A stretch of 64,000 bases of DNA. It comes from Thermogemmatispora carboxidivorans (GTDB taxonomy: Bacteria; Chloroflexota; Ktedonobacteria; Ktedonobacterales; Ktedonobacteraceae). Both the position numbers and the translations under genes were made by a program. The stretch covers positions 124,001-188,000 of the forward strand of contig NZ_JNIM01000001.1 of the NCBI RefSeq assembly GCF_000702505.1. The letters run 5' to 3'. The notes under the pieces were generated by a model. The model saw only the letters and a program-made list of their open reading frames with translations, did no database searches and was not told where the DNA came from. Positions 43,110-52,217 of this stretch are shown here, one piece after another (positions within the stretch are counted from its first letter, which is position 1; every line of letters begins with the position of its first letter).

Positions 43110-45707
43110 ATGAAATATAGAAATGTGCACATGGTCGAGATGACGATCGAGCCTGAGTCAGACCGGCAGTTGGGAGGGCGCTTGTCCGTGCCTGCGGCGG
43201 GAGCGCCAGGGAGAGTGGAGGCCGGCGGAGGTCTGACCACTGCCGTTGGAGAGAAGCCCCCCGACGAGCGTGCGGCAGAAACTTTGCTGGCTCGCGTCCG
43301 GGAATACATGTCGCCCGCTGAGATTGAGCAGGTGCAGCATGCTCTGTACCTGGCGCAGGAGCGCTGTCGTGGTGTTCGAGGAAAGCGGGCTCTTCCTCCC
43401 CTGGAGCATGCGCTGGCTGTGGCCTTGATCCTGGCTGAAATGCGCATCGATGCCATCGGCGTCGCTGCGGGCCTGATTTTCGAGGCGGTTGATGCTGAGC
43501 TGCTCTCGTTGGAGCGCGTGGCCGAGGAGCTGGGGCAGCCCGTAGCGCGGGTCGTGAGCAGCATGCTGCGCCTCAACATTCTGGAGCGCAAGAAACAGGT
43601 TGGCGCTCAGCTTTTGCCGGCGAGCCGCGTCGAGGTGGAGAGCAGCCGCGAGAACCGCAAGCGACGCAACCGTGATGCTCTGCAGCATCAGCAGGCGGAG
43701 ACGGTCCGCAAGATGTTTCTGGCTATGTCCGATGATCCGCGGGTGGTCCTGCTGAAGCTGGCTTACCGCTTGCATGCGATGCGCATGTTGCGCGATCCCG
43801 CTTTCCAGTATGATCCTCAAGAGCGGCTGACAATGGCGCGGGAGACGCGCGAGATCTATGCGCCGCTGGCGGGTCGCCTTGGGATGTCGCGCGTGGAGTG
43901 TGAGCTGGAGGACCTGGCGTTCGAGATCTTGCAGCCCGTGCAATATGCCTGGGTCCGCGATCAAATGGAGGCCGAGAAAAAGCAGTGGGGGGCTTATGTG
44001 GAGAGAGTCTGTGCGATTCTGCGCCGCGAGATGGCGGCCATCGGCCTGAAGCATGTGGAGGTCTCTGGGCGCATTAAGCACCTCTACAGCTTCTACAAGA
44101 AGATTCTGCGCGCGGCTGGCCTGCCGACACAGCCGAGCCTGCTTGGCACCGAGAGCCTGGAGGACTTGCAGCGTGGCCTGGATCTCAATCAGATCCATGA
44201 TGTGATCGCTTTCCGTATCCTGGTGGAGACTACCCAGGATTGTTATCTGGCCTTGGGCCATGTCCATAGCCTCTGGAAGCCTAAAGAGGGCCGCATTAAG
44301 GACTATATTGCCAATCCCAAGCCCAACGGCTATCAGGCCCTCCATACGACGATTTTCTGCGTTGATGATCAGCTGGTGGAGATTCAGATCCGCACCTTTG
44401 AGATGCACCAGATCGCCGAGTATGGCGTGGCCATGCACTGGCACTATAAGGATGCGGGAGACCGCGCTTCTCCTTCGGCCAAGGAGCTGTTGACCTGGCT
44501 ACGCCAGCTGGCTGAGTGGCAGCGCGAGCTGCGAGCTTCGCAGGGTGGCGCGCCTGAGCTACCTGAGACGTCACGCAGCGATCCGTTCTCGGAGCAGATC
44601 TTTGTTTTTACTCCCAAGGGGGAGGTCAAGGATCTGCCCATCGGCTCAACGCCGATCGATTTCGCCTATCGCATCCATAGCGAGATCGGCAATCACTGCG
44701 CCGGTGCCCGCATCATTAGGGAGATCGGCGATGGCGATGGCGAGCGGCTGGTTGCGCGCATGGTCCCCCTCGACTACGAGCTGAAGAATGGGGAGATCGT
44801 CGATATTACGACGAGTCGCATGGCCCACCCAAGCCGCGACTGGCTCAATTTCGCGCGCACGGCCACGGCCCGCAGCCATATTCGCCGCTATCTGAAAGCC
44901 CACGAGCGCGATATCAATATCCAGATCGGGCGGGAACGTCTGGATCGCGAACTGAAGGGCCTCGGCCTCCGCGGACTCGAGGTGTTGACAGAGGATCTGC
45001 AGGATCGCTTGCTCGAGGAGTACAATGCTCAGCGCGAGCAGCGCGAGCCGCGCCTGGCTTCCTTTGAGGATCTGCTGGCTGCCATTGGCAGCGATAAGAT
45101 CCGCCAGCATTGGGTGGCGGTGCGCCTGGGCGAGTATCTGCAGGTCCGCGACCGCGACCGTGATGGACGTGAGCGTGAGAACGGCGCTCACCAGGAGGAG
45201 GAGCCACTGCTGCCAACGAGCAGCTCGAAGGAGGCCCCAGCGGTCAATCTCTGCGTCGATGGGGTCTCTGGCCTGCTGACTCGCCTGGCTAATTGCTGCT
45301 GCCCTCTGCCCGGTGATGCCATCGTGGGCTTTATCAGCCGTGGCCGCGGCGTAATTGTGCATCGGGCCGATTGCCCTAATATCGCCCGCTACCGCGAGCA
45401 TAGCGAAGAACGCTTGATTGCCGTGAGCTGGGCCGGGGTGGAGCAGTCACACTATCTGGCGCCGATCGTGGTGACGGCCCGCGATCGCCCGGGTCTGATG
45501 CGCGATATCGCCGGCGCCGTTGCTGAGCTGGGCATCAATATGGCGGCTCTGTCTACTCATACGAATGGCTCGCGCGAGTTGGTGGTGGTCAACGCGACGC
45601 TGGAAATCGAGAGTCTGGAGCAGCTCCAGCGCATCATTGCCCGGCTTGAGCGCGTGAAGGATGTGCTGCAGGTGGGACGCGATTTGAAGCGCACACGCAG
45701 GCGCTAA
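43110..45707 (+). CDS. RelA/SpoT homologue, synthetase-type (hydrolase residues lost)
   Basis: This 865-residue protein has the same domain order as its neighbour. In the HD domain the histidine-aspartate pair is replaced (FEAVDAE where the neighbour has HDVVEDS), the first histidine motif reads LEHALAVALIL, and LADRLHNMRTL is LAYRLHAMRML. Hydrolysis should therefore be lost. The synthetase domain is intact: GRIKHLYSFYKK, RIKDYIANPKPNGYQALHTT, EIQIRT and AEYGVAMHWHYKD. TGS, a zinc-finger-like NCCCPLPGDAIVG and an ACT domain follow. A RelA-like ppGpp synthetase is inferred. The ATG at 43110 is uncertain (43131 is also possible); neither has a ribosome site. Confidence 0.9.
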   Translation: MKYRNVHMVEMTIEPESDRQLGGRLSVPAAGAPGRVEAGGGLTTAVGEKPPDERAAETLLARVREYMSPAEIEQVQHALYLAQERCRGVRGKRALPPLEHALAVALILAEMRIDAIGVAAGLIFEAVDAELLSLERVAEELGQPVARVVSSMLRLNILERKKQVGAQLLPASRVEVESSRENRKRRNRDALQHQQAETVRKMFLAMSDDPRVVLLKLAYRLHAMRMLRDPAFQYDPQERLTMARETREIYAPLAGRLGMSRVECELEDLAFEILQPVQYAWVRDQMEAEKKQWGAYVERVCAILRREMAAIGLKHVEVSGRIKHLYSFYKKILRAAGLPTQPSLLGTESLEDLQRGLDLNQIHDVIAFRILVETTQDCYLALGHVHSLWKPKEGRIKDYIANPKPNGYQALHTTIFCVDDQLVEIQIRTFEMHQIAEYGVAMHWHYKDAGDRASPSAKELLTWLRQLAEWQRELRASQGGAPELPETSRSDPFSEQIFVFTPKGEVKDLPIGSTPIDFAYRIHSEIGNHCAGARIIREIGDGDGERLVARMVPLDYELKNGEIVDITTSRMAHPSRDWLNFARTATARSHIRRYLKAHERDINIQIGRERLDRELKGLGLRGLEVLTEDLQDRLLEEYNAQREQREPRLASFEDLLAAIGSDKIRQHWVAVRLGEYLQVRDRDRDGRERENGAHQEEEPLLPTSSSKEAPAVNLCVDGVSGLLTRLANCCCPLPGDAIVGFISRGRGVIVHRADCPNIARYREHSEERLIAVSWAGVEQSHYLAPIVVTARDRPGLMRDIAGAVAELGINMAALSTHTNGSRELVVVNATLEIESLEQLQRIIARLERVKDVLQVGRDLKRTRRR

Positions 45708-45852
45708 GGTGGGCGAGGTGCTGCTTGCTCCCGCTGCCGCGCTCGATTCATCGGGAAGACTGCCGATAGTTTCTCCTTCTCCTCTTCTCTTCAGGCATCT
45801 CCTTTCTCACCTTTCTCCGTAGGCAAGGTGGGATGAGGAGGCTCCGCCTATC

Positions 45853-47460
45853 CTACTCCAGCCAATGGAGACGCAGGGCGTTGACTATCGCCTCAAGCCG
45901 ATTGCGGGCTTTGAGCTTGCGCTTGATGACCTGAATCTCTGCTTTGACGGCCTCTTGGCTGAGCGCAAGCTGCTGAGCGATGGCGCGGTTGCTGGCTCCG
46001 CTGCTGAGGAGCTGCAGAATCTGGCGCTCGCGCGCTGTGAGCGGCGAGTCGGCTCGGTCTCGGTCCTGGGGAAAGCGGGCTTCGAGGCGTGTGCCCTGCC
46101 TGGGGGCGCTCTGGATCGTCAGGGTGCCACCGGCTCGCTGGACGCGCGCGCGCATCAAGTAGAGTCCAAGCTGGTGCTGGAGGCCACCCTCGCGCCGTTC
46201 TGGCGCTGGCGCAAAGCCCTTCCCATTGTCTTCAATACTGACGACGAGTGTCCCATCCTGATGCTCTATGCTGATGGTGACACGGCTGGCCTGCGCGTGC
46301 TTGCGCACGTTGTTGAGAGCCTCTTGCACGAGGTGGAAGATTGTCGATTCCAGGGTGCGAGGGAGTGCAAGCGGCTGCTCGATCCTCTCTTCCAGGGTGA
46401 TGGCCGGCTCGGCTCGCTGGAAGTCTTCCAGCAACGAGCGCAGGGCCAGCTCAAAGCTGACCTCGCCGAGCGGGGCGGGAGCCAGGGTTGCAATGGTTTC
46501 GCGCAGGCGCTCCAGGCTCTGACGCAGTTGCTGTTGGGCCTCGGCCAGGGCGCGTTTGGCTTCCTCTGGCTGGCTCTCCAGCCAGCGGCTGGCGGCCTCC
46601 AGCTCGTGAAGGAGGTGGGCTAGTTCTTGGGCCAGGCCGTCGTGGAGCGTATGGGCAAGACGCGCTCGCTCTTCTTCAATGGCCCCTTCTGGCGGCGATT
46701 GGGGTCTCGGTGCGGTAGCGACCACGGCAGCACTGCTGCGACGCCGATGGGGCCGGCTCTCAGTCGCCTGCTCATAGACGACTGCCTCTACGGGGGATGA
46801 GACGCCAGGCAGAGAGCGCGCGAGCAGTGTCAGGCAGAGCTGAAAGAGGTCGCTCGTGAGCAGGAGAGCAGGATCACTCTGGTGGGCAGCAGGCTGCCTG
46901 CCCTGGCCACTGGCGAAGCAGAGGACCAGGAGTGCACTGGCAAGCTGGTCTGTCTGACCAAGGGGATAGAGGAGCAGGCACCCGGCGCCCCGGCTCCAGC
47001 GGCGTTCGCTGGGTAGGATCTGCGGCTCTTGCTGGATGGAGGGAATGAAGCGGGGGGCCCGTGCACGGATGACACTGCCGAAAAGGCCGTTCAGGGGAAT
47101 GAGATCAGTAGTGCTTGCCTGCTGCTGGCGGTCGTTCTGAGAAAAGGGGCGCGATGGCGGGCGGCCACTGCTCGCCAGGAGGCGCAGAGACTGGGGAGAC
47201 TCCTCGCTGAGGAAGAGCAGAACGCGCCGGGCAGCGCTGTCCTGGCGCAGAAAGTCAAGGAGCAGGCGCCGCCCTTGTTCCGCGGGCAGGTGTTGAAGGC
47301 GTTCGATGATCTCTAGAAGCCGCTCCGCTCTGAGCATTGGAGGTCTCTCAATCAGGGCTGTGGTCAAGAGCAGACGCACTCGCTGGGAGGTTCGTCCAGT
47401 ATTGGCCGCTGTTATGGTTTGTTGCTGTGCTCTTGCTCTTACCATACCCAGGGGATACAA
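45853..47460 (-). CDS. Sensor histidine kinase fused to a LuxR-type DNA-binding domain
   Basis: This 535-residue cytoplasmic protein has no membrane helix. A GAF-like sensor (about 45-225) is followed by a HisKA_3 dimer/phospho-acceptor region with EEERARLAHTLHDGLAQELA (His in LHDG, about 285), then a HATPase region with LVQEALNNVRKHAQ, IEDNGKGF and GLQHQLGLYLMRARV. The C terminus (about 470-535) is a LuxR/GerE helix-turn-helix: LTARERQILQLLSSGASNRAIAQQLALS. No receiver domain separates kinase and DNA-binding part, so signal and output are in one chain. The start is uncertain: a TTG at 47460 has AGGAAG upstream, and ATGs at 47445 or 47337 are possible. Confidence 0.85.
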   Translation of the reverse strand: MYPLGMVRARAQQQTITAANTGRTSQRVRLLLTTALIERPPMLRAERLLEIIERLQHLPAEQGRRLLLDFLRQDSAARRVLLFLSEESPQSLRLLASSGRPPSRPFSQNDRQQQASTTDLIPLNGLFGSVIRARAPRFIPSIQQEPQILPSERRWSRGAGCLLLYPLGQTDQLASALLVLCFASGQGRQPAAHQSDPALLLTSDLFQLCLTLLARSLPGVSSPVEAVVYEQATESRPHRRRSSAAVVATAPRPQSPPEGAIEEERARLAHTLHDGLAQELAHLLHELEAASRWLESQPEEAKRALAEAQQQLRQSLERLRETIATLAPAPLGEVSFELALRSLLEDFQRAEPAITLEERIEQPLALPRTLESTIFHLVQEALNNVRKHAQASRVTISIEHQDGTLVVSIEDNGKGFAPAPERREGGLQHQLGLYLMRARVQRAGGTLTIQSAPRQGTRLEARFPQDRDRADSPLTARERQILQLLSSGASNRAIAQQLALSQEAVKAEIQVIKRKLKARNRLEAIVNALRLHWLE

Positions 47461-47565
47461 GCTATGTCTTCCTATCTTAAGAGGAAGCCTCTCTTGAGCA
47501 CAGTGGGTAACCGTCGACGGCGCAAGATGCGCTGCTCCTCTCCTCTCTCTCCCTGGGGAGAGGGG

Positions 47566-48339
47566 TCAGAAATCTTTGGGCGGCGCTGGCCGCGAGCGGC
47601 CTTTTTGGGGCCTGGTCGTCGAAGGTGAGGCGGCGCTGGCGCTGAAAGGGGCCAGGTGGCTGGTCTGAGCGCGGAGGGCGGCGATTTCGGCCTCGGTCAG
47701 CGGGCGCCAGGCACCGGGCGGTAAGTCACCCAGGGTCAAAGGGCCAATGGCGACCCGTTGCAGCTCCAGGACGGGGTGGCCAAGGCTGGACAGCATGCGC
47801 CGGATCTGGCGTTTTCGTCCCTCGTGCAGGCGCAGCTCTAGCCAGGTGCCGGTGGTAGTTCGGCGTAGCTGTTCCAGCGTGCCAGGCGAGGGAGACCCTC
47901 GCACAAGTGCGTGATAGCGTTTCTCTGGCGAAAAGCGGGGATGCATCATATGCAGGGCGAACTCGCCGTCGTTGGTCACCAGCAGCAGACCTGTGGTCTC
48001 CAGATCGAGGCGCCCCACGGGATAGAGGCGCAAACGGCGCAGCTCCGCGGGCAGCAGGTCGAGCACTGTGGGCCGCCCATGAGGATCACTGGCGGTGCTG
48101 ACATAGCCCGCTGGCTTGTGGAGCATGAGATAGAGGTGGTGCGCCGGCGCCTGGATGGGCCGCCCGTCGACGGTGATCCTATCTCGCTCGGGATCTATAC
48201 GTGTCGCCGGCGTGGTCACGGTCTCCCCATTGACCTGCACGCGCCCGCTGAAGATGAGTGCTTCAGCGTGACGGCGCGAGGCGACACCGGCGTGCGCCAG
48301 AAAGCGAGCGAGGCGCTCTTTGTCTGTCAATGCGCTCAT
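47566..48339 (-). CDS. Pseudouridine synthase, RsuA/RluB family
   Basis: This 257-residue enzyme isomerises a uridine in rRNA (RluB-type 23S is likeliest, RsuA-type 16S possible). An N-terminal S4 RNA-binding domain (ERLARFLAHAGVASRRHAEALIFSGRVQVNG) precedes the catalytic domain with VGRLDLETTGLLLVTNDG (catalytic Asp in RLD), LHKPAGYVST and LHEGRKRQIRRML. A basic Ser/Pro tail ends the protein. The ATG at 48339 overlaps the stop of the upstream gene (ATGA), so translation is probably coupled; the upstream TTG at 48372 is not needed. Confidence 0.9.
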   Translation of the reverse strand: MSALTDKERLARFLAHAGVASRRHAEALIFSGRVQVNGETVTTPATRIDPERDRITVDGRPIQAPAHHLYLMLHKPAGYVSTASDPHGRPTVLDLLPAELRRLRLYPVGRLDLETTGLLLVTNDGEFALHMMHPRFSPEKRYHALVRGSPSPGTLEQLRRTTTGTWLELRLHEGRKRQIRRMLSSLGHPVLELQRVAIGPLTLGDLPPGAWRPLTEAEIAALRAQTSHLAPFSASAASPSTTRPQKGRSRPAPPKDF

Positions 48340-49559
48340 AGCGACTGTTTGCCTGCCATACAGATGCCGCAACGCTTGGCGCGGCAGGTTTCTTGATAGA
48401 TATGGTGTAGGCCCTGTTGCTCACAGGCGCGCCGCGGCTCGCTGGGGAGGAGGAGCTGCCGAGTCATGGCTCGTGTGACCTGGTTGGACGGCAGGGCCGG
48501 ATACGTGTCATAGAGCTGCCGGGCCTGATGAGCAAGGACCTCGTTGCCCTCGATCAGGGCGACAGCGTAGGCAAAAGGTAGGACAGCGTTGCAGATGAGA
48601 ATATCGCTGCGCGCTCTGCTGAGGGGCGCCAGAGAAGCCCGCAGCTCGGCGATCGCTCGTTGAGGCCTCTCGATGTGTAGGGCGGGCTGGAGCGTAGCCC
48701 AGGCGCCCCTTGTAGACCAGCGGGCTAGCAGCAGGCCCAAAGCCCGAAGCCGCGCCGCATCCAACGGGGGTGGCTTCGAGGCCCGCCCCTCTGGCTCGGG
48801 CAGAGCGGTTGTGAACCCAAGCAGACGCTCACCACAGGCGCGGAAAAAGCGACGATTGCGCCCATAGCCCAGACCCTCGGCCAGCGCTGTAATCAGGCAG
48901 ACGTCGTAGGCAGAGAAAGGGGGATGGGCTTCTGCCTGGTGCAGGGCTGCTACGAAGCTGGCGGCTTTCTCTTCAAAGCGCAGAGTCCCGGCCACGGTCA
49001 GCAGGTGTGCGCGTTCAGATGCTGTCATCTGCGGCCAGAGGCGCTGGCAGGGCCAGCGTGCTGGAGAACCATCGGCGGCCAGCGGGAGCAGCGGCAGATC
49101 GGCAGGCGTGATCACTGCGTCGTAGAGGGAGCAGAGCGGGACGAGGCTGCCGTCCTGACGACGTGGTGCTGTGGAGTGATCGCAGATCAGCACGACATGG
49201 AGAATCACGTCGTTGTAACGTGCGTCCTGATGATGACCGTGCGCCAGCCAGTCGCTGGCGCGTACGTGCAGCTCGACATCGCCGACCAGCTCCCGCCTTC
49301 CGTCGTAGAGGACGGCGTCGCGCACATCCGGTCCGCAGCGGCCACCGGGGCGCCCTGGAAAGAGTAAGAGCAGAGAACCACCCTGACTCAAAGGGAGCAA
49401 CGCCCCGGGCTGGAGGGCCCACCAGCGCCGTGCCACCTCGTCCTCGCCAAGGCCGCTGCCCGCCTCTGGGGCCAGACCCTCAGTGACCGCTGACGAACTG
49501 CACGTGTCTCTCTCCAATGCTACAGACCTGTCTCTTCGTGGCCTCTCTTCCTCTTCCAT
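48336..49559 (-). CDS. DUF2851 family protein
   Basis: This 407-residue protein matches the DUF2851 family, whose function is unknown. Family patterns are RRWWALQPGALLPLSQGGSLLLLFPG, GPDVRDAVLYDG, GDVELHVRASDWLAHGHHQDARYNDVILHVVL and YGRNRRFF. The C terminus has CEQQGLHHIYQETCRAKRCGIC, a cysteine cluster that could bind metal. The ATG at 49559 has GAGGG just upstream. Its stop overlaps the start of the pseudouridine synthase gene, so the two form a translationally coupled pair. Confidence 0.85.
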   Translation of the reverse strand: MEEEERPRRDRSVALERDTCSSSAVTEGLAPEAGSGLGEDEVARRWWALQPGALLPLSQGGSLLLLFPGRPGGRCGPDVRDAVLYDGRRELVGDVELHVRASDWLAHGHHQDARYNDVILHVVLICDHSTAPRRQDGSLVPLCSLYDAVITPADLPLLPLAADGSPARWPCQRLWPQMTASERAHLLTVAGTLRFEEKAASFVAALHQAEAHPPFSAYDVCLITALAEGLGYGRNRRFFRACGERLLGFTTALPEPEGRASKPPPLDAARLRALGLLLARWSTRGAWATLQPALHIERPQRAIAELRASLAPLSRARSDILICNAVLPFAYAVALIEGNEVLAHQARQLYDTYPALPSNQVTRAMTRQLLLPSEPRRACEQQGLHHIYQETCRAKRCGICMAGKQSL

Positions 49560-49640
49560 AACAGCCCTCTCAGCCTGCTCTCTTGTTTTCTCTCTTGGGA
49601 GATGGTCCAGACAGCGTCGTCAACCTGTTCACCAGTGAAC

Positions 49641-51596
49641 TCAGCCAGCCTCAGTCTGCTCCCCCTCGATCCCGCTCGGAGCTGACTCGGCGAGAGATGT
49701 TGCATCCTCTGGCTCCTTCTGCCTGCTGGCCTGCTCTGTGGCCTCCTCCTCCGTGGTCTTCGGGATGGCGCTCTCTGCAGGCTCTGCCATTTCTTGATGG
49801 GCAGTCGTTGCCGCTTCCGCTGCAATCGCTGCCTCCTCAAGAGCCTCGCTCGCGGCTGAAGCCTCCCCATCGACTGCCTTGTCCTCTGCTTGCTCTTCCG
49901 AAACGGCGGCAAGCGGTGGAGCTTCTGGGGGAGTCACCACTGCCTCAGTAGGTACTGTAGCCTCCGAGGAGGTTGTTGGCCCGACCTGGCTGAGGGCCAT
50001 CTCCTCAGTGCTCGCTGGCGCTTCGCTTGCCTGAGTGGGCGGCATTGCCTCTGCCTCCACGGGCTGGGGAGTCTCTATTGCCTCTGCCTGCAGCGAGATC
50101 GCGGACGAGGCTGTCTCTGCTGGCGCGAACAGCTCTTCCTCGTGAGGCGGTGCCGACTCAGGATCTGCCTGCATCTCCTCTGGGAGCGGACTGGCCTCCG
50201 ATGGCTCTGTTTCCGGGCCAGGCTGAATCGTCGTTGATGGAGCGAGGAGATCCTCGTCCTCGGTGCCAGCGGGTGCAGCTACCTCGCCGGCGCCGGCAGG
50301 GGCGCGCTCGCTCTGCAGCTCCTGCTGACTCACTGCCTCTGCTGGTGGGCTGAATGCCCCACTCTGGGCAGGGGCTGATGCCAGGTTCGCTGCTGGAGCA
50401 ATCGCCTGGGCCCAGTGCTCGACCTCGCGCGCCGTTGCCTGGGCCACCTCGGCGGCATGGCTGGCCTGAGCCACTGCTTGCTCAACCTCGGCCAGCTCCT
50501 GAACGAGATGGCGACCTGATGGCAGCAGCTCAAGGCGAGCTGCCGCCAGAGCGGCCCGCTCGATCGCCAATCTGGCGGCCTCCTCCGCAGCCTCTGCAGC
50601 TGCTCGCGCCTCGCGCACCAATTCGGCGGGTGAGGCAGGCAGCAATGAAGAGGCGAGCACGGCTGGCGTCATGGGAGAGAAATCAGCCTCGCCATCGTCA
50701 TCCTCGGCCTCGGGTAAGTCGGGAGGCTCGTCAAAGCCATACAACGCTGCCTGGTGTGGGCGCTCAGCCGCAGATGGCGCCGGCGAAGCCTGGCGGGCCT
50801 CCAGTGCTAAAGATTGCTGCTGACTGATCTGCTCCGCTGTGGCGCGCTGCGAAGAGGCATCATCCTCGGCAGCATGGGCAGAAAGCTCCCTGAGCGACTC
50901 CTTCGGGGTCGGACCGGCGTTGCTCTCGCCTGCTGCTAACTGACTGACCCAATCCGGTTCATGGCGCACTCCAGGCTCCGCATCCTGATCCTGATCAAAG
51001 CTGAGCCAGGCGCTGGTTTCCGGCTCAAACGCAGCGGGAGAGGGAGACTGGTCGAAACTTCTCTCGCCGGCTTCCTTTGCTGTATCCGCCGGAGCAGGCG
51101 AGGAAAGACCGGACCGTCCCCAGCCTGCCCGGAGCTGTTCCTCGCGACGGCCCTCCTCAAGGAGCAGATGCGTCAAGGCCTGCAGCTCGCTGAGCACCGC
51201 ACTGCCACTGGCTATCTCCCCGGTCTCTGCCGAGGCTCCCGTTGCCGCTGCTGGCTTCATATCCTGTGCTGTGGATCGCTCTGCCTCCGCGGTGCTGGTG
51301 GCTGTCTCAGACTGGGGCTGGGGGGCTGAATCTGGCTCGCCCTCTGTCAGCGCTTCCAGGGTCTGCAGCTGCTGGCGCACGAGCGAAAGCCGTTCTTCAA
51401 GGTGTTGCAGGCGAGCGGTCCGCTTCTCTAAGCGAGCCTGGGCCCGATTCAAGCGCTCGACCGCTTTCGCGCGCGCGGCCTGGGCCTTCTGCAGGCGTTG
51501 AAGCAGGCGACGCTCGCGTTTACGCAGCTTCTTTGTCAGGTCGACCAGAGCCTCTTGGGGCCCTGCCTCATCGTGGTCAGATGGCACCTGCGTCAT
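49641..51596 (-). CDS. Long Ala/Glu-rich coiled-coil protein, unknown function
   Basis: This 651-residue protein is almost entirely low complexity. Residues about 15-85 are a basic coiled coil (LTKKLRKRERRLLQRLQKAQ, VERLNRAQARLEKRTARLQHL). The rest is acidic and rich in Ala, Glu, Ser, Pro and Gln, with one further helical stretch at about 320-400 (ELVREARAAAEAAEEAARL). There is no signal peptide and no membrane segment. The ATG at 51596 has GGAGAG upstream. It could be a scaffold or condensate-forming protein, but nothing in the sequence proves a role. It is a single long frame with normal stop, so not just composition. Confidence 0.7.
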   Translation of the reverse strand: MTQVPSDHDEAGPQEALVDLTKKLRKRERRLLQRLQKAQAARAKAVERLNRAQARLEKRTARLQHLEERLSLVRQQLQTLEALTEGEPDSAPQPQSETATSTAEAERSTAQDMKPAAATGASAETGEIASGSAVLSELQALTHLLLEEGRREEQLRAGWGRSGLSSPAPADTAKEAGERSFDQSPSPAAFEPETSAWLSFDQDQDAEPGVRHEPDWVSQLAAGESNAGPTPKESLRELSAHAAEDDASSQRATAEQISQQQSLALEARQASPAPSAAERPHQAALYGFDEPPDLPEAEDDDGEADFSPMTPAVLASSLLPASPAELVREARAAAEAAEEAARLAIERAALAAARLELLPSGRHLVQELAEVEQAVAQASHAAEVAQATAREVEHWAQAIAPAANLASAPAQSGAFSPPAEAVSQQELQSERAPAGAGEVAAPAGTEDEDLLAPSTTIQPGPETEPSEASPLPEEMQADPESAPPHEEELFAPAETASSAISLQAEAIETPQPVEAEAMPPTQASEAPASTEEMALSQVGPTTSSEATVPTEAVVTPPEAPPLAAVSEEQAEDKAVDGEASAASEALEEAAIAAEAATTAHQEMAEPAESAIPKTTEEEATEQASRQKEPEDATSLAESAPSGIEGEQTEAG

Positions 51597-52217
51597 AGCG
51601 CTCTTCTCTCCTCTAGTTCCTCTCTTCTCTGAGACTGCTAACTGCCGCTGGATGAAAACAGGCAAATGAGCGAACGCCCCCGCGCCCTCGGCCTGGCCTG
51701 GCTGTGCTGGCGCCGGTCGGAAAATCCGCCGCTCTTCCTGGGGTTAACTCATCCATCCAACCATTCAGCTCTCTGTCCACCGGACACACGATCAATCAAG
51801 CTGCCTACCTCGCCGCTATCTCCCTACCTTAGCTTTCTTGCTTGCTACGCGCGCGGCGCGCCTGCGGCGGCTGGTGAAAGGGAGGGGGTCGCTTCACGGG
51901 CCGGAGACCTCACCGGCCCCTGCCTGAGTTGGGCCAGGATCTGCTTGCGGTTATGAGCTGACGAGTAGTCAATGAGTACGAGTGAGTAAGTAAGTGAGTG
52001 CCCCACCCTCCTTTCGGAGAGGATAGCGCATCGTCTCCCAGATTGCAAGAGACCTCTTCTGGAGGCTACCGCGCTGGTAAATCTGGGGGAGAACCAGACA
52101 AGGCAGAGACAGACACCCTGCCAGACAGGGCAGAGAGGAGCAGGCAAGTGGGCGAGAGCTGCTGAAAAGCCCAGGCTTCCCCACTGTCCAGTCGGCTCTG
52201 CCCCTGCTGGATAGTGG
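51597..52217. other. Intergenic region downstream of the ccm operon
   Basis: No gene is supported in this 621 bp. It holds a GAGT/AAGT tetranucleotide-like tract (51974-52000) and a small CCCTG/CAGGG hairpin (52116-52130) that might end the ccm operon transcript. Confidence 0.55.
51974..52000. repeat. GAGT/AAGT tetranucleotide tract
   Basis: A run of GAGT, AAGT and GAGTACGAGT units of about 27 bp in a non-coding stretch. This looks like simple-sequence expansion, comparable with the tract before pnp. Confidence 0.6.
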
